Shown here one piece after another: positions 1 to 6,541 of a stretch of DNA of 9,348 bases. The translations under genes and the position numbers were made by a program. Source of the stretch: an uncultured Ruminococcus sp. (GTDB lineage: Bacteria; Bacillota; Clostridia; Oscillospirales; Acutalibacteraceae); NCBI GenBank assembly GCA_902783815.1, contig CACZSM010000153.1:1-9348 (forward strand). Direction: 5' to 3'. Position 1 is the stretch's first letter, and each line of letters starts with the position of its first letter. Below the pieces are notes generated by a model, which was not told the origin of the DNA, did no database searches, and saw only the letters and a program-made list of their open reading frames with translations.

Positions 1-65
1 AAGCTACGCAGGAGAAACAATGAGAGCGCAGGCACTGCGCCGCGAAATTGTCCAGTGCGGTCACG

Positions 66-86
66 CACACTCCACACTCCACACTC
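66..86. repeat. Three tandem copies of a 7-bp unit (CACACTC)
   Basis: Three exact, uninterrupted copies of CACACTC. The array lies 10 bases upstream of the 11-bp array. Its function is unknown. It may be a simple slippage product. Confidence 0.85.
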
Positions 87-95
87 AGGAGCGGT

Positions 96-161
96 TATTC
101 TTCCGTGATTCTTCCATGATTCTTCCGTGATTCTTCCGTGATTCTTCCGTTATTCTTCCGG
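96..161. repeat. Six tandem copies of an 11-bp unit (GATTCTTCCGT)
   Basis: Six contiguous 11-bp units occupy 96-161 with no spacer. The three copies at 118-150 are exact GATTCTTCCGT. The copy at 107-117 differs by one base (CCAT). The outer copies begin with T instead of G, and the last ends in GG. The period is close to one DNA helical turn, so a protein bound to each unit would sit on one face. Such an iteron-like arrangement next to a small terminase gene could be a packaging recognition site. A replication or regulatory site is an alternative. Function is inferred only from position and geometry. Confidence 0.9.
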
Positions 162-180
162 GAATAATGGGGATTATTCC
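161..180. repeat. Perfect 8-bp inverted repeat with GGGG loop at the end of the 11-bp array
   Basis: GGAATAAT (161-168) and ATTATTCC (173-180) are perfect reverse complements separated by GGGG. The left arm can also pair with the last 11-bp unit: TTATTC at 150-155 is complementary to GAATAA at 162-167. Two mutually exclusive hairpins are therefore possible. No T-tract follows, so it is not a normal intrinsic terminator. Confidence 0.8.
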
Positions 181-194
181 GTCACAAATGCAGC

Positions 195-299
195 AAAGTA
201 AATTAAAGTAAAGTAAAGTAAATTAAAGTAAAGTAAATGAAAGTAAAGTAAATGAAATTAAATTAGATGAAAGTAGAGTAGTGTAAAGTAAACGAAACC
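195..299. repeat. Pentanucleotide array, 21 units of AAAGT-like sequence in strict 5-bp register
   Basis: Twenty-one consecutive 5-bp units can be read without a single insertion or deletion. Ten are exact AAAGT, at units 1, 3, 4, 5, 7, 8, 10, 11, 16 and 19. The others are variants such as AAATT, AAATG, AGATG, AGAGT, AGTGT, AAACG and AAACC. Units become more divergent toward the right. On the plus strand the array brings in TAA stops, so it is not coding there. Perfect spacing with drifting bases suggests either a fairly old slippage expansion or selection on spacing, for example phased binding by a DNA- or RNA-binding oligomer. Function is unknown. Confidence 0.9.
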
Positions 300-300
300 G

Positions 301-420
301 CGCCAAACCAATTTTTACCACACCTAACCGGACTATACACAACCAAAAAAAGCGAAATAAACGATCATATACAAACCAAGACAAAAACTTTGCCATTACC
401 AACTAAACAACCTAACACAC
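301..420 (+). other. C-rich, G-poor unstructured stretch (rut-like composition)
   Basis: By hand count these 120 bases contain 36 C and 8 G on the plus strand, with A dominating and no obvious hairpins. A C-over-G excess in an untranslated, unstructured transcript is the composition favoured by Rho. This would matter only if upstream transcription passes through here. It is a compositional observation, not a demonstrated site. Confidence 0.35.
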
Positions 421-470
421 CTACTCATACCATATTTTTTATTTTTTTCTTACAAACACACTGCAAAATC

Positions 471-498
471 TTTACGGTATATTGCACAACTATATTAT
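471..498 (+). promoter_or_regulatory. Candidate sigma-70/sigma-A promoter for the late operon
   Basis: TTTACG (471-476) and TATTAT (493-498) are separated by 16 bases and match the -35 and -10 consensus at 4 of 6 and 5 of 6 positions. Transcription would begin near 505 and run through the terminator hairpin at 561-586 before the first gene. The surroundings are so AT-rich that chance matches are likely, so this is tentative. Confidence 0.3.
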
Positions 499-560
499 TT
501 ATAAGAAGATATATTTATGCAATTCGCTGAAATTATATAAAATCGAAAAAAACTTTTTTG

Positions 561-597
561 AAATTGGAGTATTTTTACTCCAATTTTTGCTTTTTTT
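561..597 (+). terminator. Intrinsic terminator or attenuator directly upstream of terS
   Basis: A perfect 11-bp stem (561-571 with 576-586) closes a TTTT loop, followed by TTGC and a run of seven T. An A-run interrupted at 552 by a C lies to the left (545-551), so a reverse-strand transcript would also meet a T-tract and the element may work in both directions. The ribosome site of the small terminase gene starts only 14 bases after the T-run. A promoter cannot fit between them, so transcripts reaching the operon must read through, or the hairpin regulates them. Confidence 0.75.
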
Positions 598-624
598 CCC
601 CTACAAGTGAAAGGAGGTTTTCAT

Positions 625-1116
625 TTGAAGGATAAAAAAACCGGATTGACACCAAGAGAAAAAAGATTTTGCTGCTGTTATGCAGGCAGTGGAAATGCGC
701 GTGAGGCAGCCGCCTGTGCCGGATATCCTGATCCTGTAAATAGCGGCTCGATGCTTCTGCTGAGGGACGATATCAACAATGAGATAAACAGGATCTACGA
801 GGCAAGAGCAAAAAGCTATCGCCAGAGAGCCAAAGCCGGTTACGAACGGCTTGCGTTCGGAAGTATATGCGATGCCGTAAGACTAATGTTTGAGGATGAT
901 CCTCTTGAAAAGGATCTTTCAAAATATGATCTGTTCAATGTCGCAGAGATCAAGCGTCCGAAGGACGGCGCGATGGAGATCAAATTCTTCGACAGGATAA
1001 AGGCTCTTGAAAAACTGGAATGTGCCGATGATGAACAGGAAAATAAACTTTCAAGGTTCTATGCGGCACTTGTAGAGGGCAGTAAAAATACTCCTGCGGA
1101 GGTGGACGACCAGTGA
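625..1116 (+). CDS. terS: Phage terminase small subunit
   Basis: The product is the DNA-recognition subunit of the packaging motor. It would bind the phage packaging site and bring in the large subunit. It is 163 residues from the TTG at 625. That start follows AAGGAGG (611-617) by 7 bases. An upstream in-frame GTG at 607 overlaps the ribosome site itself and is less likely. The N-terminal part has the family pattern: LTPREKRF, a short CCCY stretch, then GNAREAAACAGY and a GSMLL segment, which together resemble the helix-turn-helix of the Terminase_2/XtmA-type family. The remainder is charged and helical, as expected for the oligomerisation core. The stop overlaps the GTG of the large subunit gene, and this pairing supports the call. 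The three consecutive cysteines are unusual for the family. Confidence 0.88.
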   Translation: MKDKKTGLTPREKRFCCCYAGSGNAREAAACAGYPDPVNSGSMLLLRDDINNEINRIYEARAKSYRQRAKAGYERLAFGSICDAVRLMFEDDPLEKDLSKYDLFNVAEIKRPKDGAMEIKFFDRIKALEKLECADDEQENKLSRFYAALVEGSKNTPAEVDDQ

Positions 1117-2360
1117 ACTTTATACCATTTTCTCAAAAGCAGCTTAAAGTTCTGAGGTGGTGGTGTCCTGGAGGGGCTGACAGCGGATGTGACGGCATTA
1201 TATGTGACGGTGCTGTAAGAAGCGGAAAAACTCTTTGTATGAGTGTTTCATTTGTATGCTGGGCTATGGCTTCTTTCAATAACGGCTACTTCGCTCTATG
1301 CGGTAAAACTATAAGATCAGCTAAAAGAAATCTTGTTACCCCCCTTGTTGCCGCACTCAGCGATCTTGGCTTCGGCATTACTGACAGGATATCGTCAAAT
1401 ATACTTGTCGTGACCTGCAGGGGAGTCACTAATACTTTCTATATCTTCGGCGGTAGGGACGAAGGCTCCGCTGCTTTGATTCAGGGTATTACTCTGTGCG
1501 GCGTACTTTTTGACGAGGCTGCACTTATGCCCAGATCCTTTGTTGAACAGGCTGTCGCAAGATGCTCTGTTGACGGTTCAAAGCTATGGTTCAACTGTAA
1601 CCCTGAATATCCTGGACACTGGTTTTGTGTAGAATGGGTAAAGAAGGCAAAAGAGAAAAACCTTTGCTATATCCACTTCACTATGGAGGATAATCCGTCA
1701 CTTTCTGATAAAATGCTCCAAAGATACAGGAAACTCTATTCCGGCAGCTTTTACCAGAGATTCGTGCTTGGAAAATGGGTAGCCGCGGAAGGACTTGTAT
1801 ATCCCTTTATGTCTGCGGAGAATATGCTCTGTGATGTGCCTGAGGGTGATGCGGATGAATATGTTATATCCTGTGATTACGGTACGGTCAATCCCTCCTC
1901 CTTTGGTCTGTGGGGGCTTTATGGCGGCGTCTGGTACAGGATAGACGAATATTACTACAGCTCCAGAAGAGAAGGCGTTTCAAGAACTGATGAGGAACAT
2001 TATGACGGCCTTTGCAGACTTGCCGCTGACAGGCATATCTCAAAAGTTATCGTAGATCCTTCTGCTGCCAGTTTTATCGAGGTCATAAGGCGACACGGAT
2101 ATTTCAGTGTTATACCGGCAAAAAACAGTGTTATTGACGGTATAAGAAAGGTAAGCACTGCTCTTAAACAGGGCAGGATAAAAATATGTAAGGTATGTAC
2201 AGACTGTATAAGAGAATTCGGATTATACAGATGGGAAAGCAGCGGAAAAGATATTCCGCTAAAGGAGGATGATCATTCTATGGATGATGTGAGATATTTC
2301 GTTTCAACTTATCTCATTGATGATGACGGCGGTATTTTCGCCGCAGCTATGGACAGATAG
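1113..2360 (+). CDS. terL: Phage terminase large subunit (ATPase and nuclease)
   Basis: This is the packaging motor protein, which pumps DNA into the procapsid through the portal and cuts the concatemer. It has 415 residues, a normal length. The ATPase half shows Walker A GAVRSGKT at 33-40 and Walker B GVLFDE at 130-135, with E135 as the likely catalytic acid. An NCNPE segment at 161-165 fits the coupling motif region. The nuclease half has the acidic residues expected of an RNase H-like fold: D255 in VISCDYG, D315 in VIVDPS and the DHSMDDVRY motif at 387-395. It starts at a GTG inside the TGA of the small subunit gene, with GGAGGTGG upstream at 1098-1105, so the two are translationally coupled. 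The nearest relatives I can suggest are PBSX XtmB/Terminase_3-6 type proteins. All core motifs look intact. Confidence 0.96.
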   Translation: MNFIPFSQKQLKVLRWWCPGGADSGCDGIICDGAVRSGKTLCMSVSFVCWAMASFNNGYFALCGKTIRSAKRNLVTPLVAALSDLGFGITDRISSNILVVTCRGVTNTFYIFGGRDEGSAALIQGITLCGVLFDEAALMPRSFVEQAVARCSVDGSKLWFNCNPEYPGHWFCVEWVKKAKEKNLCYIHFTMEDNPSLSDKMLQRYRKLYSGSFYQRFVLGKWVAAEGLVYPFMSAENMLCDVPEGDADEYVISCDYGTVNPSSFGLWGLYGGVWYRIDEYYYSSRREGVSRTDEEHYDGLCRLAADRHISKVIVDPSAASFIEVIRRHGYFSVIPAKNSVIDGIRKVSTALKQGRIKICKVCTDCIREFGLYRWESSGKDIPLKEDDHSMDDVRYFVSTYLIDDDGGIFAAAMDR

Positions 2361-2371
2361 GAGGTGGTATA

Positions 2372-3502
2372 TTGGGATGGTTCAGAAAAAAACCAAAACA
2401 ACAGGAACTTGCAGTACAAACCGTTTCCGCTGACAGCTATAACCTTATCTTCGGAAAATGGAATGTCTCCGACAAATGCGAAAACAGATTATACCAATCC
2501 TTACGGGAATCTGTGCCGATAATTGATGCTGCGATCTATAAGACCGTCCGACTTGCAGGCGGCTTCAGAGTAATATGCAAAGACCCGGCTGCTCAGAGAA
2601 TTATTGACAGTCTGATAACTAATATAAGTGTCAATGGCATTTCATTCGGTCTGGACTGCTTTATCAATGAGTACTTTGAACAGCTGCTTACTTACGGTAC
2701 TGCTGTCGGAGAAATGGTGCTTGATGCAAACGGTGATCTTGCGGCTCTTTATAACTGTCCTCTTGAACGCATACAGCTTGAAAGAGGCTCTGCGCCTCTG
2801 GATATCCGTATCAGTGCCGTAAGCCCACTGGGAGAAAAAACTCCTGTGAAATATCCCCAGCTGATACTGTGCAGCATGATCCACCCGGAACCGGGCAGTA
2901 TTTACGGAACATCTGTCCTGAGAGGTCTGCCGTTTGTAAGCGATATCTTCCTGAAAATTATGAATGCTGTAGGCACTAACTGGGACAGGGTAGGCAATGT
3001 GAGATTTGCGGTTACTTATAAGCCCTCGGATGCCGACCGCTCTTTCTCAAAGGAAAGAGCTATGCAGATAGCATCTGAATGGAGCAAGGCTATCAAAAGT
3101 CCTGAACCAAAAGATTTTGTTTCTGTCGGGGATGTCAGTATCAAGGCTATCGGCGCGGATAACCAGATACCGGACAGTCAGGTGCCTGTAAGACAGATAC
3201 TCGAACAGATCACAGCTAAAATGGCAATACCTCCGTTTTTACTCGGTCTTTCGTGGTCTTCTACAGAGAGAATGTCCTCTCAGCAGGCTGATATGCTCAC
3301 AAGTGAGCTTGAATACTACAGAAGAATCCTGGGCGGCGTTATACGAAAAATATGTACCCTCGCTCTTTCTCTTAACGGTGTTACAGAGGATATTTCTATC
3401 GAATGGGACACCATTACCCTACAGGATGAAGTAGAGCTTGCTAAGGCAAGACTTTACCGCGCAAGAGCTGAGGAAATTGAATTGAAAAACCAGAAAGGAT
3501 GA
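2372..3502 (+). CDS. Phage portal protein
   Basis: The portal forms the dodecameric ring at one capsid vertex through which the terminase pumps DNA and to which the neck attaches. At 376 residues it is shorter than many portals (about 420-500), mostly through a compact N-terminus. The start is a TTG 7 bases after GGAGG (2360-2364). Family-like features include an early segment with RESVPIIDAAIYKTVRLAGG, a mid-region YGTAVGEMVLD strand, the NCPLERIQLE wing-like segment, and a C-terminal part with ITAKMAIPPFLLGLSWSSTER followed by a long helix (SQQADMLTSELEYYRRIL), typical of portal stem and crown. No single catalytic motif exists for this family, so the call rests on these patterns and on its place between terminase and protease. 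The C-terminus is highly charged. Confidence 0.88.
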   Translation: MGWFRKKPKQQELAVQTVSADSYNLIFGKWNVSDKCENRLYQSLRESVPIIDAAIYKTVRLAGGFRVICKDPAAQRIIDSLITNISVNGISFGLDCFINEYFEQLLTYGTAVGEMVLDANGDLAALYNCPLERIQLERGSAPLDIRISAVSPLGEKTPVKYPQLILCSMIHPEPGSIYGTSVLRGLPFVSDIFLKIMNAVGTNWDRVGNVRFAVTYKPSDADRSFSKERAMQIASEWSKAIKSPEPKDFVSVGDVSIKAIGADNQIPDSQVPVRQILEQITAKMAIPPFLLGLSWSSTERMSSQQADMLTSELEYYRRILGGVIRKICTLALSLNGVTEDISIEWDTITLQDEVELAKARLYRARAEEIELKNQKG

Positions 3503-3506
3503 GTAA

Positions 3507-4457
3507 ATGAATAATAATATCGTAAGTCCGGCTGTGAGCAGCGATGACCTCGAAATGATAAACCGCTACACTAAAAAGGAATTGAGTTCTGATGATGTCT
3601 TTGTATTTTCCGTTGTTCTCTGCGATAACGATATCGACAGGGACGGTGAAAGATTTTCTGATGCTGCTCTGGAAAAGCTGTCTGAAATGTTTGTAGGAGT
3701 GACAGGTATCACTGACCACGATCCTAAAAGTAAAAATCAGACCGCAAGAATATTCTCCGCTGCCGCCGAAAGAGTAGGCGGTAAAAAAACCTCTGACGGA
3801 AGAGATTATATCCGTCTGAAAGCCAAAGCCTATATGCCCAGAACCACAGGTAATGCTGACTTCATCAGAGAACTGGAAGGCGGTATCAAAAAAGAAGTAA
3901 GTGTTGGATGCTCTGTAAAAAGGAAGTATTGCAGCATCTGCGGTAAGGATACGGGCGTATGCTCTCATGTAAAGGGAAAAAGCTATGGCGGAATTATCTG
4001 CTGTAATGTACTCGATGACCCGGCTGATGCTTATGAATGGTCATTTGTAGCTGTTCCTGCTCAAAGGGAAGCGGGAGTTATCAAAAATTATAAAGGAGAT
4101 AAAAATATGGATATCGAAAAAAGACTTTCTGAGGGCGGAGAAATAACCCTTTCCGCCGAAGAAGTACAGGCTATCACCGGAGAACTCAGATCACTGAGGG
4201 AAAGAGCTGCCGACGGCGATACCTACAGACGCAGACTTAAAGCTGATATCACAAAGGCTGCTGTTATGGCTCTGCCGGAGCTGAGAAAGGATATACTGGA
4301 GGTCATGGTAAAAAATATGAATGTCATCCAGCTTGAAGAGCTTTGCTCTGCACTGACTAAAAGAGCTTCGGCAGCTGTGCCGCTCAGACCACAGCTTGCC
4401 AATGACAGACAATCTGAAAAAAACTGTGTGGGCAATAACGATTACAAAAGAATTTAA
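3507..4457 (+). CDS. Prohead maturation protease fused in frame to a scaffold domain
   Basis: This is likely the procapsid serine protease that trims scaffold and capsid proteins during head maturation. In residues 1-195, H71 in ITDHD and S132 in KEVSVGC fit the His and Ser of the U35/S78-type prohead protease family. A segment near 177-189 (EWSFVAVP) matches the usual end of that fold. Between them sits a Cys/His cluster C142-x2-C145-x6-C152-x-H154, with C165 and C166, which could bind zinc. From residue 201 the protein changes to a charged helical region (LSAEEVQAITGELRSLRERA) typical of scaffolds. AAAGGATGAG precedes the ATG. The order protease, decoration protein, capsid is normal. Metal binding and the exact catalytic residues are inferred from pattern, not alignment. 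Confidence 0.85.
   Translation: MNNNIVSPAVSSDDLEMINRYTKKELSSDDVFVFSVVLCDNDIDRDGERFSDAALEKLSEMFVGVTGITDHDPKSKNQTARIFSAAAERVGGKKTSDGRDYIRLKAKAYMPRTTGNADFIRELEGGIKKEVSVGCSVKRKYCSICGKDTGVCSHVKGKSYGGIICCNVLDDPADAYEWSFVAVPAQREAGVIKNYKGDKNMDIEKRLSEGGEITLSAEEVQAITGELRSLRERAADGDTYRRRLKADITKAAVMALPELRKDILEVMVKNMNVIQLEELCSALTKRASAAVPLRPQLANDRQSEKNCVGNNDYKRI
4092..4109 (+). promoter_or_regulatory. Internal ribosome binding site and ATG within the protease gene
   Basis: AAAGGAGAT at 4092-4100 is followed 8 bases after GGAG by ATG at 4107, in frame with the protease gene as codon 201. It is as strong as the ribosome sites that start other genes here. It lies exactly at the boundary between the protease domain and the helical scaffold-like tail. 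Confidence 0.75.
4107..4457 (+). CDS. Nested in-frame capsid scaffold protein (116 residues)
   Basis: Translation from the internal ATG at 4107 would give a separate 116-residue protein identical to the C-terminal part of the protease gene. It is rich in Glu, Lys, Arg, Leu and Ala, and probably mostly helical, with a coiled-coil-like segment ending in ELRSLRERA and a basic, polar C-terminus. Those are features expected of a phage scaffold, which co-assembles with capsid protein and is later degraded by the protease. The layout mirrors lambda C/Nu3, where the scaffold is an in-frame internal product of the protease gene. That parallel is established knowledge; that the same happens here is inferred from the ribosome site and domain boundary. 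Only the fusion product may be made if the site is weak. Confidence 0.65.
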   Translation: MDIEKRLSEGGEITLSAEEVQAITGELRSLRERAADGDTYRRRLKADITKAAVMALPELRKDILEVMVKNMNVIQLEELCSALTKRASAAVPLRPQLANDRQSEKNCVGNNDYKRI

Positions 4458-4471
4458 GGAGGATTTATATT

Positions 4472-4804
4472 ATGAAGGTTTCTTTTAATGGTTTCGGAGA
4501 TAGTGTCGCTACATTCGAGGCGGCTTCAACTATAGCGGAGGGCGCTCCTGTAATGATAACTGACAATGGCAAGGTCGCTGCTGCAAGCGGTGCTTTCTGC
4601 GGCGTATGCAGAGGCTACAGAAATGGCTTTGCGGCTGTACAGCTCAGTGGTTACTGTCGCTTCGCTTATACTACTGCACCTGATGCCGTAGGCTACAATA
4701 AACTCTCCGCAGCAAGCGGAAAGGTCAGCAAGGACAGCAACGGCAGAGAATATCTTGTGGTCGATATTGATACCACAGGTCATACATTCGGTATGATTCT
4801 TTGA
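4472..4804 (+). CDS. Probable capsid decoration protein
   Basis: A 110-residue protein between the protease/scaffold gene and the capsid gene, the place where lambda gpD or DUF2190-like head decoration proteins are encoded. It is rich in Gly, Ala and short beta-strand-like segments such as GAPVMITDNGKV, GFAAVQLSGYC and REYLVVDID. This is consistent with a small beta-barrel that binds the capsid surface and stabilises the DNA-filled head. The ribosome site GGAGG (4459-4463), 8 bases before the ATG, is very strong, consistent with a high-copy structural protein. No signal peptide or membrane segment is visible. I recognise no diagnostic motif, so the role rests on position, size and composition. 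A minor head protein is the alternative. Confidence 0.6.
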   Translation: MKVSFNGFGDSVATFEAASTIAEGAPVMITDNGKVAAASGAFCGVCRGYRNGFAAVQLSGYCRFAYTTAPDAVGYNKLSAASGKVSKDSNGREYLVVDIDTTGHTFGMIL

Positions 4805-4829
4805 TTTTTTGAAAGTGAGGTAATTTTAT

Positions 4830-5837
4830 ATGGCTTATTTTGACAGTATTAAACTTGAAAAGGGTATGTACAGCGCAGGCCGTTCCTTAACGGATGTCCT
4901 GGAGGAGCTTGACCCGTCCGAAAACTACAGAAATACTGAACTTGAAGGTCTTGATGCCTTCCAGCGCCAGCTTAAAAGATTCGGTATCAGAGTAGGCGGA
5001 GAACACTCCGACAGCGTACAGAAATTCTTTCGCACAAGTGATTCCGCTGCTCTTTTCCCGGAATATGTTTCCAGAGCCGTAAGACAGGGTATCGAAAGGG
5101 AAGATCAGCTTGCGGATATCATCGCTGCAAAAACTATTATCGATGGTATGGATTACCGTTCTGTAGTATCTGATCCGGGGGATGATGAAAAGTCACTGAA
5201 GCCCGTTGCAGAGGGTGCTTATCTCCCTCAGACTACCATAAAAACCGGCGAGAACCTTGTAAAGCTCCACAAGAGAGGCCGTATGCTCGTTGCTTCCTAT
5301 GAGGCGGTGAAGTTCCAGAAGCTGGATCTCTTTACTGTTACCCTCAGACAGATCGGCGCTTATATTGCCCGTGAGCAGCTTAAGGACGCCGTTAATGTTA
5401 TCATCAGCGGCGATGGCAACAGTAATCCTGCGGCTGAAATAAGCGCTGAAACTTCCGGAAGTATTGCCTACGGCGATCTTGTCGCTTTATGGGCGGCTGT
5501 TTCGCCTTACCGTCTTAATACCGTACTTGCGCCTACATCCGCAATGACTAAAATGCTCTCTATGACTGAAATGAAGGATGCTAAGGCAGGTCTTGACTTC
5601 CACGGCAGCGGCAGAATGATAACTCCGCTTGGCGCAAAGCTCATTCATGTTCCGTCTATCGCATCGGGCAAGCTCATAGGTCTTGATAAGGACTGCGCAG
5701 TTGAAATGGTACAGTCAGGAGATGTTATCCTCGATCATGACAAGCTCATCGACAGACAGCTTGAAAGAGCAAGTATAAGCTGTATCGCCGGATTTGCAAA
5801 AATATTCCCCGGCGCTGCTAAGGTTCTTACTTACTGA
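4830..5837 (+). CDS. Major capsid protein (HK97-fold type)
   Basis: The main shell subunit of the icosahedral head. It is 335 residues, normal for the HK97 family when no long N-terminal delta domain is fused, which fits a separate scaffold. The helical N-terminus (LTDVLEELDP, GLDAFQRQLKRFGI) leads into a segment like an E-loop and P-domain with PVAEGAYLPQTTIKTGENLVKLHKRGR in parts. Later come the long helix LFTVTLRQIGAYIAREQLKDA and the A-domain-like segment LIHVPSIASGKLIGLDKDCAVEM. The alternation of R-G-R, helix and A-domain strands resembles major capsid proteins of Firmicutes phages. Its ATG follows GTGAGG (4815-4820) by 9 bases. The position after protease and decoration genes supports the call. 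Confidence 0.88.
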   Translation: MAYFDSIKLEKGMYSAGRSLTDVLEELDPSENYRNTELEGLDAFQRQLKRFGIRVGGEHSDSVQKFFRTSDSAALFPEYVSRAVRQGIEREDQLADIIAAKTIIDGMDYRSVVSDPGDDEKSLKPVAEGAYLPQTTIKTGENLVKLHKRGRMLVASYEAVKFQKLDLFTVTLRQIGAYIAREQLKDAVNVIISGDGNSNPAAEISAETSGSIAYGDLVALWAAVSPYRLNTVLAPTSAMTKMLSMTEMKDAKAGLDFHGSGRMITPLGAKLIHVPSIASGKLIGLDKDCAVEMVQSGDVILDHDKLIDRQLERASISCIAGFAKIFPGAAKVLTY

Positions 5838-5848
5838 TCGGAGGTATG

Positions 5849-6217
5849 ATGGCTTTGAGTATTGTCAATGTCAATACAATATTCCGCCGTCTTTCGGGTC
5901 TTGACAGCACCCAGGCTGAGGAGCTTTCGTTTTTCTGCGAAAGCTCCCTCGCTACTGTCAGCTCACGGCTGATTCCGGGTACTGATATGTCTGTATGGGG
6001 CGGAAGAATAGAATTCGCTGCCGCTGCTATGGCGTATTACCGCTTCATACTGTGGAGTCTTACCGACGGCGGCGGATGTGAAATAAAGGCTGGCGATATC
6101 AGCATTAAAAAGGCTGTGGCTGCACAGGCTCAGTCAGCGGAAACTCTGTGCAGGAATGCCTTTACCGATCTTAAGGATATTATTGCTGATGACGGCTTCG
6201 TTTTTGAAGGGATGTGA
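5849..6217 (+). CDS. Head-tail connector (adaptor-like) protein
   Basis: A 122-residue, mostly helical protein directly after the capsid gene, the standard site for the neck adaptor (HK97 gp6 / SPP1 gp15 / PBSX YqbG-like). The adaptor forms a ring below the portal. The pattern GGRIEFAAAAMAYYRFIL, then a segment with GDISIKKAVAAQAQSAETL, is what such adaptors show: helix, short strand-turn with 'GDISI', helix. The start is uncertain. GGAGG (5840-5844) leaves only 1 base before the ATG at 5846, 4 before the ATG at 5849 and 10 before the TTG at 5855. I chose 5849 as a compromise. The gene begins 12 bases after the capsid stop and is probably on the same transcript. Confidence 0.7.
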   Translation: MALSIVNVNTIFRRLSGLDSTQAEELSFFCESSLATVSSRLIPGTDMSVWGGRIEFAAAAMAYYRFILWSLTDGGGCEIKAGDISIKKAVAAQAQSAETLCRNAFTDLKDIIADDGFVFEGM

Positions 6218-6220
6218 CTA

Positions 6221-6541
6221 ATGAATATTATTGATAAGGCTATTAACGCTCTCGGCGATGATATTACATATAAAAACCGTACCGGAAAAGCCGTGATCTA
6301 CCCGGCAAGACCTGAAAATAAGACCGGAAGCGGTATCAGTGAATCCTCCGAGGGCCGCAGCGAACCACATAAGTTCTATATTATCGGAACTAATGATCTG
6401 CTCGGAAATGCTGTTAATGGTGAAATTGTCAGCGATCAACAAAATGAATACTATGTATTGTGGTCTGATACCCTGGAATCCAGCCTCGGCGGATATACCA
6501 AGCTGCTTGCCAGACTTTATGAGGGGGGCGCGGCAAATTGA
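6221..6541 (+). CDS. Small head-completion / neck protein
   Basis: A 106-residue protein between the adaptor-like gene and the tail-completion-like gene, the usual site of a head-closure (stopper) protein. It has a basic, polar stretch (TYKNRTGKAVIYPARPENKTG), then a beta-rich second half with KFYIIGTNDLL and EYYVLWSDTLESSLGGY. That is compatible with the small beta-barrel of stopper proteins that seal the filled head. Only a weak GAAGG ribosome site precedes the ATG, 3 bases after the previous stop, so translation is probably coupled to the preceding gene. Its stop TGA overlaps the TTG of the next gene. The role is inferred from order and size; I do not recognise a specific family. Confidence 0.5.
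   Translation: MNIIDKAINALGDDITYKNRTGKAVIYPARPENKTGSGISESSEGRSEPHKFYIIGTNDLLGNAVNGEIVSDQQNEYYVLWSDTLESSLGGYTKLLARLYEGGAAN

Larger units (their letters stand above)
1..610. other. Gene-free, repeat-rich region upstream of the late operon
   Basis: I find no convincing gene here. The stretch is AT-rich and contains three separate tandem-repeat arrays, hairpins, a C-rich/G-poor segment, a candidate promoter and a terminator, each listed separately. A short perfect hairpin also lies at 26-40 (GCGCAG, GCA loop, CTGCGC) but has no T-tract, so it is not an intrinsic terminator. A frame open from the left edge ends at 128-130 and another ends at 21-23; either could be the tail of an upstream gene, but neither is long enough to recognise. 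The position directly before the small terminase gene is where phages often keep a packaging (cos or pac) site, which makes the repeats worth attention. Confidence 0.7.

Noticed and set aside
26..40. GC-rich hairpin near the left edge as a terminator
   Set aside because: The 6-bp stem has no following T-run, so nothing indicates intrinsic termination.
20..130. 36-codon ORF with a GGAGAA site upstream, open to the left edge
   Set aside because: It runs into the 11-bp repeats, has no recognisable family pattern and could be a chance frame or the tail of an upstream gene. There is not enough sequence to decide.
195..299. Bent-DNA interpretation of the pentamer array
   Set aside because: A-runs every 5 bp alternate between opposite helix faces and would largely cancel, so simple A-tract bending is not supported.
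607..624. Upstream GTG start for the small terminase
   Set aside because: The GTG precedes and overlaps the AAGGAGG that would have to serve as its own ribosome site. The TTG at 625 has correct spacing.
3441..3968. 175-codon open frame on the minus strand
   Set aside because: It lies wholly antisense to the portal/protease genes, which have clear family features and ribosome sites. The composition is a shadow of their codon use.
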